A DNA stretch of 15,359 bases from Bacteroidales bacterium. Lineage in GTDB: Bacteria > Bacteroidota > Bacteroidia > Bacteroidales > Muribaculaceae. Below, piece by piece: positions 7,255 through 14,266 of this stretch; position 1 is the first letter of the stretch, and each line of letters begins with the position of its first letter. The notes below the pieces were generated by a model. The model was given only the letters and a program-made list of their open reading frames with translations. It was not told where the DNA came from and did not search any database. Where the stretch lies: contig CAAGGJ010000039.1 of assembly GCA_900769345.1 (NCBI GenBank), positions 1 through 15,359 of the forward strand, written 5' to 3'. Both the position numbers and the translations under genes were made by a program.

Positions 7255-7286
7255 GCACCACGCTGAGGGAGCTCAGCGGTCGGTGC
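7255..7286. terminator. Strong hairpin between convergent genes, possible bidirectional terminator
   Basis: GCACC (7255-7259) and CGCTGAG (7261-7267) pair with CTCAGCG (7272-7278) and GGTGC (7282-7286) around a GGAG loop. It separates the plus-strand TM-NUDIX gene from the 3' end of the minus-strand cassette. On the minus strand it is followed by TATTCAAAAATC, so the U tract is poor; a termination role is likely only from position. Confidence 0.4.
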
Positions 7287-7319
7287 CGTTGATTAATAAT
7301 ACTATACTTCTGAAAGAAG

Positions 7320-7529
7320 TCAAACAGCCATAGTTACTTCTTTCAGCAATTGCTCCGACAACTCATCGAAAGATGTGCCTTCCGGTATGTTTCCACTTGC
7401 CAATCTATTGGCTAATTTCGACATACATACAGCGCCCACAGCGGTCATTGTGGATAGATGCAGTTCTTTGGCAATATAATCAGTTAGTCTTGCCAACAAT
7501 TCCTCAATTTCCAGTTTATCTGTTATCAT
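7320..7529 (-). CDS. Small helical protein, third gene of the HTH-DUF3990 cassette
   Basis: A 69-residue, mostly helical, acidic protein (MITDKLEIEELLARL...). I do not recognise a named family, but short helical proteins of this size often accompany DUF3990 genes and may be relatives of DUF3791. Its ATG overlaps the TGA of the DUF3990 gene by 4 nt (ATGA), so translation is almost surely coupled and the two products probably work together. It could be an immunity factor or a structural partner of the toxin-like protein. It is the last gene of the cassette; a strong hairpin lies 34 nt downstream. Confidence 0.7.
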   Translation of the reverse strand: MITDKLEIEELLARLTDYIAKELHLSTMTAVGAVCMSKLANRLASGNIPEGTSFDELSEQLLKEVTMAV

Positions 7530-8029
7530 AAATCTAATATTAATTGCTTAATTCCTAATTCCGTGCAAAAGCAATATTGAATATACTCCGAACCCGGGTA
7601 TTTTAGTTGCCTTGCCAATTTGGTCAGGTTTTCGGTCTTTGTGTAGTCATTGCCATAGGTTCTCCTATATTCAGAGAGTATTATGTCAACACGAGAATCA
7701 GCGACCGGACTAATAACAATATCATAGTTATGTTTAAAACCATGCACAGGATTCTTTTCCCTATTACTTAGTACAAAGAGAGCCCACTCTGCCGTTCTGC
7801 CACCAAATACTTTAATCTTCACATGTTTGGAGCATCTCGATGGGTAGAATATGTATGGCGTAACTTCCGGACTTCCTTCTCCCATAATGGCAGTGGTGCG
7901 TTGCGCCATAGCTACTGCACGCGAATAATCCTTTGTCAGATAAAAACCACGGCCAAAGTCCTTAAAATCCTTGCTCTTAGATAAGTCAATTGTGGTTATC
8001 AATTGATTACTTCCGTGATAAAGTATCAT
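7526..8029 (-). CDS. DUF3990 protein, putative ADP-ribosyltransferase toxin
   Basis: A 167-residue cytoplasmic protein with the DUF3990 hallmarks: LYHGS at residues 3-7, DFGRGFYLT at 24-32 and a C-terminal QYCFCTELGI at 151-160. H5, Y30 and Q151 or E157 are in the order expected for the His-Tyr-Glu/Gln core of one ADP-ribosyltransferase branch, to which I recall DUF3990 being related; activity is an inference. Its ATG overlaps the stop of the upstream HTH gene as ATGA, and its own TGA overlaps the next ATG in the same way. This tight three-gene arrangement with a regulator first is typical of toxin-antitoxin modules. The target, possibly protein or nucleic acid, is unknown. No signal peptide or membrane segment is seen. 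Base composition is more A/T-rich than the flanking housekeeping genes, consistent with transfer. Confidence 0.78.
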   Translation of the reverse strand: MILYHGSNQLITTIDLSKSKDFKDFGRGFYLTKDYSRAVAMAQRTTAIMGEGSPEVTPYIFYPSRCSKHVKIKVFGGRTAEWALFVLSNREKNPVHGFKHNYDIVISPVADSRVDIILSEYRRTYGNDYTKTENLTKLARQLKYPGSEYIQYCFCTELGIKQLILDL

Positions 8030-8445
8030 AGCCTGCCACCATTATTTGCACATACTCGCAACACATCATTCACTATCTCATAATTGCTCAATGTCTTTTC
8101 TATTTCTTGATATTGACTCAGAAAATCCATTCCCTTAAAGGTTACGATATAGTTGTATGCCTCGCCGAGAGATATGCTCTTCTCTTCGGCAAAGTTATTG
8201 ATTACCGACATAACAAATTCCACCATTTCGGAGTTATAATTATCATTGTCGATTACATTGATTTGCAATGCCAATCCCATCTTGCCAAGAATGAACGAAG
8301 CCACCTCGGGAGTTATTGGTGCGCCATGCTCAATTTTTGATACTCGAGATTCTTTCAAACCTATCAACTTTCCAAGCTGTTGTTGCGTAAGACCTTTTTT
8401 CTTACGTTCTTCGCGTATTATCATTCCTAAACTCTTGTTCTCCAT
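8026..8445 (-). CDS. XRE-family HTH protein with DUF3791-like C-terminus (putative antitoxin/autorepressor)
   Basis: A 139-residue protein. Residues 5-60 form a Cro/C1-type helix-turn-helix with TQQQLGKLIGLKESRVSKIE at 20-39. Residues 74-137 (MVEFVMSVINNFAEE..., GEAYNYI, MDFLSQYQEIE) resemble DUF3791, a small domain usually encoded as a separate protein next to DUF3990. Here it appears fused to the DNA-binding domain, giving a plausible antitoxin that binds DNA with its front half and the toxin partner with its back half. It is the first gene of the cassette and overlaps the DUF3990 gene by 4 nt. A 13-bp inverted repeat at its promoter is the likely operator for autorepression. The DUF3791 match is from memory of the family pattern. 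Confidence 0.82.
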   Translation of the reverse strand: MENKSLGMIIREERKKKGLTQQQLGKLIGLKESRVSKIEHGAPITPEVASFILGKMGLALQINVIDNDNYNSEMVEFVMSVINNFAEEKSISLGEAYNYIVTFKGMDFLSQYQEIEKTLSNYEIVNDVLRVCANNGGRL

Positions 8446-8469
8446 GTCTTTCTATGCTATTGTTTGCAG

Positions 8470-8508
8470 CAAAGATAAGCAAAAACTTTCCAAAATTGGA
8501 AAGTTTTT
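8470..8508 (-). promoter_or_regulatory. Promoter and palindromic operator of the HTH-DUF3990 cassette
   Basis: TATCTTTG on the minus strand (8477-8470) is a good TAnnTTTG box. Directly upstream lies a 13-bp perfect inverted repeat, AAAAACTTTCCAA at 8481-8493 and its complement at 8496-8508, centre AA. It covers the -33/spacer region, so a bound dimer of the HTH protein would block RNA polymerase. No clear -33 TTG element is seen, which fits a repressed or weak promoter. The box lies 25 nt upstream of the ATG. Confidence 0.75.
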
Positions 8509-8532
8509 CTGTAATAATACTTTAAAAAGCAT

Positions 8533-8568
8533 AAAAAAGCCCCACGCTGCTGGTGCTGTGTGGGGCTT
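8533..8568 (-). terminator. Rho-independent terminator of the OPT transporter gene
   Basis: AAGCCCCAC (8537-8545) pairs with GTGGGGCTT (8560-8568); on the minus strand the stem is followed by four further T (six in all, 8538-8533). It lies 35 nt after the transporter stop and insulates the cassette promoter from read-through. Confidence 0.85.
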
Positions 8569-8602
8569 GATTTATTGGTGAACAGATGCGATTGCTCGCC
8601 TG

Positions 8603-10558
8603 TTAGTTATCCTTCTTTGCCTTGAGGCATGCCATAATCAGATAGATGCAGATTGCAGCATAAGCCACTACGGCAAGCACGTTCTTTAGGTCGTCGCCGA
8701 ACGAACATTCAAATTCTACGCCGAAGAAACGCAAGCCTGCGCTCACCACGCCCATCAATGCACCACCGGCAATGAAACCCGAGGCGATGAGTGTGCCGCG
8801 CTCACTGCGTGCATCGTTAACGTCCTTGTTCTTCGAACGGCTGCTTACAAACCAGTTGATGGCACCTCCCACAAGCAATGGCACATTCAAGAACATAGGA
8901 ATGAACATACCCAACGAGAATGCAAGGGCAGGAACGCCGAGCCAGTTGAGAAGCACTGCAAAGATAGCTCCCACTATGTAGAGTGTCCATGGAGTTTCGC
9001 CACCCATCATCAATGGGTCGATAACGGCTGCCATGGCGTTGGCTTGTGGTGCCACAAGGGCATTTTCGCCCACGAAACCATACACATCGTTCATTATCAT
9101 CATCACACCACCCACTGTAGCAGCCGAAACGAGTGTTCCCACAAATTTCCATGTCTGCTGCTTAGCTGGAGTGTTGCCTATCCAGTAACCAATCTTCATA
9201 TCGGTAACCATACCGCCTGCCATCGAAAGTGCTGTACAAACCACGCCACCGATAACCATCGATGCCATGATGCCCGACGAACCGCGAAGTCCTATGGCTA
9301 CAAACACGCCCGAAGCAATAATGAGGGTCATAAGGGTCATACCCGACACTGGGTTAGATCCCACTATAGCTATGGCATTGGCTGCCACTGTGGTAAACAG
9401 GAATGCTATAATGGTAACCACAAAGAATGCCACCACGGTCTGGAGCAAATTGTGGATAACGCCCGTATAGAAGAACACAAACACCACAAGCAATGCTGCG
9501 ATTACCGAGAAGGCAAGCACCTTCATCGAGATGTCGCGCTGATTGCGTGGCACCACCTTCACTTCGCCGCTCTTGCCGCCTATTTCCTTGCATGCCAAGC
9601 CTACTGCATTCTTAATGATGCCCCACGACTTGATAATGCCTATCACACCGCTCATGGCAATACCGCCGATACCGATAAAGCGCGCCTGACTGCTGAAAAT
9701 GGTTTCTGGCGACACATTTTCATACATCGGGTTCATGCCCATGATTGGAACTATTATCCACCAGATGAATGCGCTACCAGCAAAGATGATAAAGCTATAT
9801 TTCAAACCCACAATAAAGCCCAAACCGAGAACTGCCGAACCAGTGTTGATGCTGAACACCATCTTAGTCTTGTCGGCCAATGCATTGAGCGCAGGAATGG
9901 CTCGAGTAGATAGCACCTCGCTCCACCATCCGAATGTAGATAGCGCGAAGTCGTAGAGACCGCCTATAATACCTGCTATAATCAATGGCTTAGCTTGGTC
10001 GCCGCCCTTCTCGCCCGACACGAGCACCTGTGTGGTGGCTGTGGCTTCGGGGAACGGGAATTTGCCGTGCATATCGCTCACAAAATATTTGCGGAACGGT
10101 ATGAAGAACAAAATACCGAGCACGCCGCCAAGCAACGAACTCAAAAAGATTTCAAGGAAAGATACCGCTATTTCAGGATACTTAGCCTTGAGGATGTAAA
10201 GCGCCGGCAGAGTGAATATGGCACCTGCCACCACTATTCCCGACGATGCGCCTATCGACTGAACAAGCACATTCTCGCCAAGTGCATTCTTGCGCTTTGT
10301 GGCGTTCGACAGACCCACTGCAATGATTGCAATAGGTATGGCTGCCTCAAACACTTGACCCACCTTGAGTCCAAGATAAGCTGCCGCAGCACTAAAAATC
10401 ACCGCCATTATAAGGCCCAAACCCACCGAATAGGGGGTCACTTCAGGATATTCCCTATCAGGACGGAGTATCGGCTCATACTTCTCGCCTTCTTTCAGCT
10501 CTCTGAAGGCACTCTCGGGAAGTTCCACCGATAGTTTTTCTTTTTCTTCGTCTTGCAT
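8603..10558 (-). CDS. OPT-family oligopeptide transporter (inner membrane)
   Basis: A 651-residue, strongly hydrophobic inner-membrane protein predicted to import peptides or metal-chelate substrates by proton coupling. A charged cytoplasmic N-terminus of about 40 residues is followed by many membrane segments, the first at about 43-62 (SVGLGLIMAVIFSAAAAYLG). The family motif GKFPFPEATATTQVL at 165-179 is present, as is SNPVSGMTLMTLIIASG in the C-terminal half; the length is typical of the bacterial branch. Substrate cannot be told from sequence. It is monocistronic: trpS ends with its own terminator upstream and a terminator follows this gene. The upstream A/T-rich leader (10559-10660) shows no clear TAnnTTTG box. 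The start ATG at 10558 is the only sensible one, giving a hydrophilic head MQDEEKEK. Confidence 0.92.
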   Translation of the reverse strand: MQDEEKEKLSVELPESAFRELKEGEKYEPILRPDREYPEVTPYSVGLGLIMAVIFSAAAAYLGLKVGQVFEAAIPIAIIAVGLSNATKRKNALGENVLVQSIGASSGIVVAGAIFTLPALYILKAKYPEIAVSFLEIFLSSLLGGVLGILFFIPFRKYFVSDMHGKFPFPEATATTQVLVSGEKGGDQAKPLIIAGIIGGLYDFALSTFGWWSEVLSTRAIPALNALADKTKMVFSINTGSAVLGLGFIVGLKYSFIIFAGSAFIWWIIVPIMGMNPMYENVSPETIFSSQARFIGIGGIAMSGVIGIIKSWGIIKNAVGLACKEIGGKSGEVKVVPRNQRDISMKVLAFSVIAALLVVFVFFYTGVIHNLLQTVVAFFVVTIIAFLFTTVAANAIAIVGSNPVSGMTLMTLIIASGVFVAIGLRGSSGIMASMVIGGVVCTALSMAGGMVTDMKIGYWIGNTPAKQQTWKFVGTLVSAATVGGVMMIMNDVYGFVGENALVAPQANAMAAVIDPLMMGGETPWTLYIVGAIFAVLLNWLGVPALAFSLGMFIPMFLNVPLLVGGAINWFVSSRSKNKDVNDARSERGTLIASGFIAGGALMGVVSAGLRFFGVEFECSFGDDLKNVLAVVAYAAICIYLIMACLKAKKDN

Positions 10559-10666
10559 AATGTGATTTTATTTTTTATAGTTATTATTTTACGATTTTCG
10601 ACGATTATTTGCAGCCTTATCGGTTACCTCGGATGGCATTTACCGATTATAGCTGCTTAAAATCTT

Positions 10667-10702
10667 AAAAATCGCCAAGAGCCATTCCGTTCTTGGCGAT
10701 TT
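10667..10702 (-). terminator. Rho-independent terminator of trpS
   Basis: A 12-bp perfect inverted repeat (AAATCGCCAAGA at 10669-10680 and its complement at 10691-10702) is followed by T residues on the minus strand (complement of the A run at 10667-10671). It is 45 nt past the trpS stop. Confidence 0.85.
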
Positions 10703-10746
10703 ATCGTAGAGAATTACTGATTATTTCTTTGTGTCAGCACCGAAAA

Positions 10747-11814
10747 TCAGAACTTGCGAATGCCCATAATTTCGCGCACCTCGCGCAGAGTTTTGCTTGC
10801 ACGCTCACGAGCACGCTCAGCACCCATAGCCACTGCACGGTGCAGATAAGCATCGTCGCTTTCTATCTCCTTGATGCGTTCTCTTATAGGAGCTGTGATG
10901 TTGAGGATGTCCTCGGCAATCTCCTTCTTGAGGTCGCCATAGCGGATAGAGCAGTCGGCATAAGCGTTCTTGTAGAATTCCACCTTATCGGGAGTCCCAA
11001 CAAGTTCGAGAAGGCAGAACAGGTTCTTAACAGGCTCGCACATAGGACAATTAGGTTCCTTGGGGCCTTCGTCGGTAACGGCGCGCATAACTTTCTTGCG
11101 AAGCACCTTGTCCTCATCGCGCAGATAGATGCAGTTGCCTTCGCTCTTACCCATCTTGCCGCTGCCATCCAAGCCGGGCACCTTGATTGGTGCGCATCCG
11201 AAGTTGAAATTCTGCGGTTCTTGGAAGTAGTCAACACCGTAGAACGAGTTGAAACGACGAGCAAAACGGCGAGTTAGCTCGAGGTGCTGCTCTTGGTCCT
11301 TACCCACGGGCACAAACTTGGCATGCTGTATCAATATATCTACTGCCATGAGTGTGGGATAGGTAAGCAAACCGGCATTCACACGCTTATTAGAGTTGTT
11401 GCCTATGATTTCCTTTTCTATTGCCTCATCCTCATCGTCCTTAGCAGTAGCTATGCCAAGCTGCTTGCGGGCTTTGTCCTTGAACGATGCCGTACGCATC
11501 AATTCGCCTATACCCACATGCATATTGAGCAAGAGATACATTTCCGAAATTTCCGGAACATCGCTCTGCACAAAGATTGTAGACTTCTCAGGATCGAGAC
11601 CGGCAGCAAGATATTCTGCCAAAATACTCTTAACATTGGCGTGAAGCACATTTGGGTCGGGGGCTGTGGTCAACGCGTGCAAATCGGCTATAAAGTAATT
11701 TGCATCGTAGATTCCCTCTTCCTGCATCTTCACAAAGTTTCTCAAAGCTCCAAAATAGTTGCCCAAATGGAGCTGTCCCGTGGCTCTGATGCCACTCAAT
11801 ACTATATCTTTCAT
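10747..11814 (-). CDS. trpS: Tryptophanyl-tRNA synthetase
   Basis: Class I aminoacyl-tRNA synthetase that charges tRNA-Trp using ATP, cytoplasmic and essential. The N-terminus GIRATGQLHLGNYFGAL carries the HIGH-type signature HLGN at residues 16-19. PVGKDQEQHLELTR at 169-182 is the conserved tryptophan/ATP pocket segment, and KMGKS at 220-224 is the KMSKS loop with G in place of the usual S. Residues 112-146 contain a charged insertion (KDDEDEAIEKE) relative to the E. coli enzyme. The 355-residue length is normal. It has its own promoter over the end of the preceding gene, a leader of about 65 nt with two small hairpins (for instance CGCC/GGCG at 11841-11854), and a strong terminator. The leader is too short and unlike a T-box. 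Confidence 0.97.
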   Translation of the reverse strand: MKDIVLSGIRATGQLHLGNYFGALRNFVKMQEEGIYDANYFIADLHALTTAPDPNVLHANVKSILAEYLAAGLDPEKSTIFVQSDVPEISEMYLLLNMHVGIGELMRTASFKDKARKQLGIATAKDDEDEAIEKEIIGNNSNKRVNAGLLTYPTLMAVDILIQHAKFVPVGKDQEQHLELTRRFARRFNSFYGVDYFQEPQNFNFGCAPIKVPGLDGSGKMGKSEGNCIYLRDEDKVLRKKVMRAVTDEGPKEPNCPMCEPVKNLFCLLELVGTPDKVEFYKNAYADCSIRYGDLKKEIAEDILNITAPIRERIKEIESDDAYLHRAVAMGAERARERASKTLREVREIMGIRKF

Positions 11815-11888
11815 TCTTTTAACTGTTTTCTATTTTCATCCGCCACTCGAGGCGACATTATTGTCAGATTATCAAATCTAATAATTTG

Positions 11889-11919
11889 CAAAATTAGGCA
11901 TTTCCCTCAACATTATCAA
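11889..11919 (-). promoter_or_regulatory. Promoter of trpS
   Basis: On the minus strand TTG (11919-11917) lies 20 nt before TAATTTTG (11896-11889), a good Bacteroidetes promoter. The -33 element overlaps the stop codon region of the inositol monophosphatase gene, so trpS can be expressed apart from that operon. Confidence 0.65.
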
Positions 11920-12704
11920 CCGGGTTGCGACGACAAAAGCGGTCGAATGGCATTTTTTATTGCCGGACTGCCCACAAGCACCGACACATTACGATCGCTG
12001 CGGAAGTGTTCATATTCGGCACCTGCCTCACTCGCAATGAGCAGAGCTGCGCACACATCCCACTCGTGCAGATTAAGTTCCCAAAATGCATCAAACACTC
12101 CTGCTGCCACATAGCATATATCCATAGCTGCAGAGCCCAGGCGTCGCACATCGCGCACCACAGGTAGCACACGGCCGAAGTTGTCGATATTATTGTCGGT
12201 AGTATCCATCTTATCTACCGGGAAACCTGTTCCCACCACCGCACGGCTCAACACTTCATTACGCTTCACTCTTATGGGATTGCCGTTGAGAAAAGCTCCC
12301 CAACCCTTGGCAGCTACAAACATCTCACGCAGATATGGTGCAAACACCACACCCACCACCGTCTCGCCTCGATGCTTCACGCCTATCGATACCGAAAACA
12401 CCGGCAATCCGGCGCTATAGTTAGTGGTGCCGTCGAGCGGGTCGATTACCCACTCATATTCGCTGCCGGCTATCGTCTGACCCGACTCCTCCGAGAGTAT
12501 CGAGTGATTGGGATAGGCACTGCGTATGCCCTCGATTATGGCTTTTTCAGAAGCTATGTCGACGGCTGTCACGATATCCGAATCGTTGAGCTTGTTTTGG
12601 GTCGTAAGATTTTGGTCTCTGAATTGGCGCATGTGTATCTCACCCGCCGTTTGTGCGAGTTTCACGGCATGCTCCAAGAGTTCCCCCTTGTCCACTGCCG
12701 CCAT
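11916..12704 (-). CDS. Inositol monophosphatase family protein (SuhB-like)
   Basis: A Mg-dependent, Li-sensitive phosphatase family member of 262 residues, cytoplasmic. The metal-site motifs are all present: DSDIVTAVD at 41-49, SEES at 71-74, WVIDPLDGTTN at 85-95 with D88 and D91, and HEWDVCAALLIASEAGA at 213-229 with D216. The substrate may be inositol-1-phosphate or a related sugar or nucleotide phosphate (some relatives are 3'-phosphoadenosine phosphatases), which the sequence does not decide. It starts 4 bp after the Lrp-type regulator gene stops and shares its operon. The next gene, trpS, has its own promoter. ATG at 12704 gives a normal N-terminus for the family. Confidence 0.93.
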   Translation of the reverse strand: MAAVDKGELLEHAVKLAQTAGEIHMRQFRDQNLTTQNKLNDSDIVTAVDIASEKAIIEGIRSAYPNHSILSEESGQTIAGSEYEWVIDPLDGTTNYSAGLPVFSVSIGVKHRGETVVGVVFAPYLREMFVAAKGWGAFLNGNPIRVKRNEVLSRAVVGTGFPVDKMDTTDNNIDNFGRVLPVVRDVRRLGSAAMDICYVAAGVFDAFWELNLHEWDVCAALLIASEAGAEYEHFRSDRNVSVLVGSPAIKNAIRPLLSSQPG

Positions 12705-12708
12705 ATCA

Positions 12709-13182
12709 TCAACCTTCGCTCGCGGTTTCTTTCACCGGAATCTGACGCTTAAACACTTCCTTAAAGCAGATAAGTGTCTCGCTTCGGGTGTCGGAGAGGT
12801 TCGACAGATTGCTTTGTATGATGCGCAACAGGTCTTCATTGTTGCGTGCATATATCTTTAGAAACATATCATACTGCCCCGTAGTGTAGTGACATTCCAC
12901 CACCTCGGGTATCTTTCGTATGGCTTCCATTATCATATCCGATTTCGATGGCTCCTTGAGAAGCAAGCCCACATAGGCACATGTGTCGTAGCCCAACGAC
13001 GATGGATTAATCACCGTCACAGCTCCTTTCAGCACATCCATTCCATAGAGTTTCTGCACGCGCTGATGTATTGCTGCTCCACTCACGCCACATTCTCTTG
13101 CTATCTCCAAGTAAGGGCGACGCGCATTTTCCGATAGCATCTTTAAGATTTTATAATCCAATGCATCTAATTGAAATCCCAT
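12709..13182 (-). CDS. Lrp/AsnC family transcriptional regulator
   Basis: A 157-residue DNA-binding regulator. Residues 4-60 form the AsnC-type winged helix-turn-helix (LDALDYKILKMLSENARRPY, then IARECGVSGAAIHQRVQKL). Residues 66-145 form the RAM ligand-binding domain with GYDTCAYVGL and VVECHYTTGQYDMFLKI, where amino acids or similar small molecules bind between dimers. It heads an operon with the monophosphatase gene (4-bp gap) and is divergent from a GNAT gene. Its promoter overlaps that of the GNAT gene, a layout in which such regulators often control both sides. The effector is unknown. Confidence 0.94.
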   Translation of the reverse strand: MGFQLDALDYKILKMLSENARRPYLEIARECGVSGAAIHQRVQKLYGMDVLKGAVTVINPSSLGYDTCAYVGLLLKEPSKSDMIMEAIRKIPEVVECHYTTGQYDMFLKIYARNNEDLLRIIQSNLSNLSDTRSETLICFKEVFKRQIPVKETASEG

Positions 13183-13210
13183 ATCGCTATTTATTTTGTT
13201 ATAATTATTA

Positions 13211-13243
13211 ATTATCTATATATTTTTTGTATATTTGCAAAAA
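13211..13243 (-). promoter_or_regulatory. Candidate promoter of the Lrp-type regulator
   Basis: On the minus strand TTTTTG (13243-13238) is followed after 19 nt by TAGATAAT (13218-13211), which keeps the TA of TAnnTTTG but not the TTTG. The leader would be about 20 nt. Spacing is ideal, the -7 box weak. Confidence 0.4.
13230..13237 (+). promoter_or_regulatory. -7 box of the GNAT gene promoter
   Basis: TATATTTG matches TAnnTTTG. It abuts the minus-strand -33 element (together the palindrome TTTGCAAA, 13234-13241). No clear -33 TTG element at the right distance on the plus strand. Confidence 0.5.
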
Positions 13244-13296
13244 GCCCGATGGCTTCGCTAAATTCGAATTACAAATTTAATAACAATGCTTATAAA

Positions 13297-13836
13297 ATGA
13301 AAATTAATTACCAAAATATTTCCGCCTCTGATAGTTTATTTAACGATTTGCTTTCACTATATGAGTTAGCATTTCCCGAAGCTGAGCGTCGCCCCACCGA
13401 GAAGTTGCGCCACATCGCTCTCCACGAGCCGCGATTTCACATCTGCGTGGCTACCGTCGACGGCGCTTTTGCAGGTTTTATTACTTATTGGACCATTCTC
13501 AACTTTGTCTACATAGAACACCTCGCCGTGATGCCCGATATTCGTGGCTTGGGCATCGGTCGTAACCTACTCGCTTTAGTGGCCGACCGAGCTGATGACA
13601 AACCGGTTATATTCGAAGTAGAGCCCGATGCCGACGAGATTTCGCACAAGCGAATAGTGTTCTACCAGCGACTTGGCTACATTTTACATCAGCATTTTCA
13701 CTACATACAGCCCGCCTACGCGCCCGGACGCGATGCCATAGCTCTTTGGCTTATGACATCAAAGCCCGCCTTCGACCCTGACCTCCACCGCATGGCCCAA
13801 GCCATCAAAGAGAATGTTTATTTGGCATATTTTTAA
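13297..13836 (+). CDS. GNAT-family N-acetyltransferase
   Basis: A 179-residue cytoplasmic acyltransferase using acetyl-CoA. Strand beta-4 and motif A are seen in YIEHLAVMPDIRGLGIGRNL at 72-91, where RGLGIG (83-88) binds the CoA pyrophosphate. KRIVFYQRLGYILHQHFHY at 118-136 is motif B. The substrate is not evident. The frame is open back to ATG 13171, but the predicted promoter lies at 13230-13237 and the extra 42 residues are low-complexity and hydrophobic, unlike a GNAT. I therefore start at ATG 13297 (MKINYQNIS), where the first beta strand begins. It is divergent from the Lrp-type regulator, which may control it. Confidence 0.9.
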   Translation: MKINYQNISASDSLFNDLLSLYELAFPEAERRPTEKLRHIALHEPRFHICVATVDGAFAGFITYWTILNFVYIEHLAVMPDIRGLGIGRNLLALVADRADDKPVIFEVEPDADEISHKRIVFYQRLGYILHQHFHYIQPAYAPGRDAIALWLMTSKPAFDPDLHRMAQAIKENVYLAYF

Positions 13837-14266
13837 TAATTCAAATTTCCGATATGCTTGCCATTGTCGTCTGATTTATGATTGGAGAAAATAGATTTCA
13901 TTAAATCCTCTTCGTGTCTAAGTTTCTCTGCCTACTTAGACGGTAGGATGATTTATTCTGTCAAGATTCACGTTTCTGAATGTAGTATACATAAGCAGAT
14001 GGAAGGTTGTAAAAATGTAAATACGATCCATTGATGTAAAATCACACCTACCCAGAAAGAATCGATTCCTTCATAATGTGACATATCACCATATTCTCCA
14101 TACGTAACACATGGTGCATAGACGCTCTATCAGTTTAAAATAATCGAAAAAGCGATTCACAGTAATCGCCAAATCAAAACAGCGAATCAGGCTTTCGACT
14201 GATTACATCTCACCGAGTCGGCTGCCTGATTCACTTATAAAACTTGAGTTAATCAAATGTTGGGTA
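13837..14266. other. 430-bp gene-free stretch with inverted repeats
   Basis: No convincing coding frame on either strand. The sequence is A/T-rich and marks the change from housekeeping to accessory composition. It holds GTCTAAGT/ACTTAGAC (13916-13923 and 13934-13941), GCGATT/AATCGC (14152-14157 and 14164-14169) and a nested hairpin at 14184-14232 listed separately. No tRNA, known riboswitch, or direct-repeat array was seen. It may be a decayed gene region or hold a small RNA. Confidence 0.4.
14173..14232 (-). terminator. Nested hairpin, likely terminator of the lipoprotein gene
   Basis: GAATCAGGC (14184-14192) pairs with GCCTGATTC (14224-14232), and inside it CGACT (14196-14200) pairs with AGTCG (14216-14220). 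On the minus strand the stem is followed by GCTGTTTTGATTT, a U-rich but not contiguous tract. It lies 34 nt after the lipoprotein stop codon. Confidence 0.45.

Noticed and set aside
5902..8445. Complete CBASS operon
   Set aside because: Only the effector-like TM-NUDIX gene is present; neither a CD-NTase nor any ancillary CBASS gene is found on either strand.
9044..9913. Long plus-strand open frame opposite the OPT transporter
   Set aside because: Composition (many H, C, R) is typical of an antisense shadow of a membrane protein gene; no family features.
10559..10660. Riboswitch in the leader of the OPT transporter gene
   Set aside because: Only a weak 6-bp inverted repeat (ATCGGT/ACCGAT at 10619-10647) and A/T-rich sequence; no known aptamer pattern.
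11815..11888. T-box or attenuator leader for trpS
   Set aside because: The leader is about 65 nt, lacks a T-box consensus and any Trp-codon leader peptide; two small hairpins alone are not enough.
11284..12114. Plus-strand open frame of 276 codons across the trpS-monophosphatase junction
   Set aside because: Antisense to two well-supported genes and to the trpS promoter; no recognisable domain.
13171..13296. N-terminal extension of the GNAT frame from ATG 13171
   Set aside because: It contains the predicted promoter box at 13230-13237, overlaps the Lrp gene start and encodes low-complexity sequence.
14211..14223. CACCGAGTCGG, similar to the last hairpin of the S. pyogenes Cas9 tracrRNA
   Set aside because: Only about 11 nt match, there is no repeat array and no cas gene in the window; the bases belong to a nested terminator-like hairpin.
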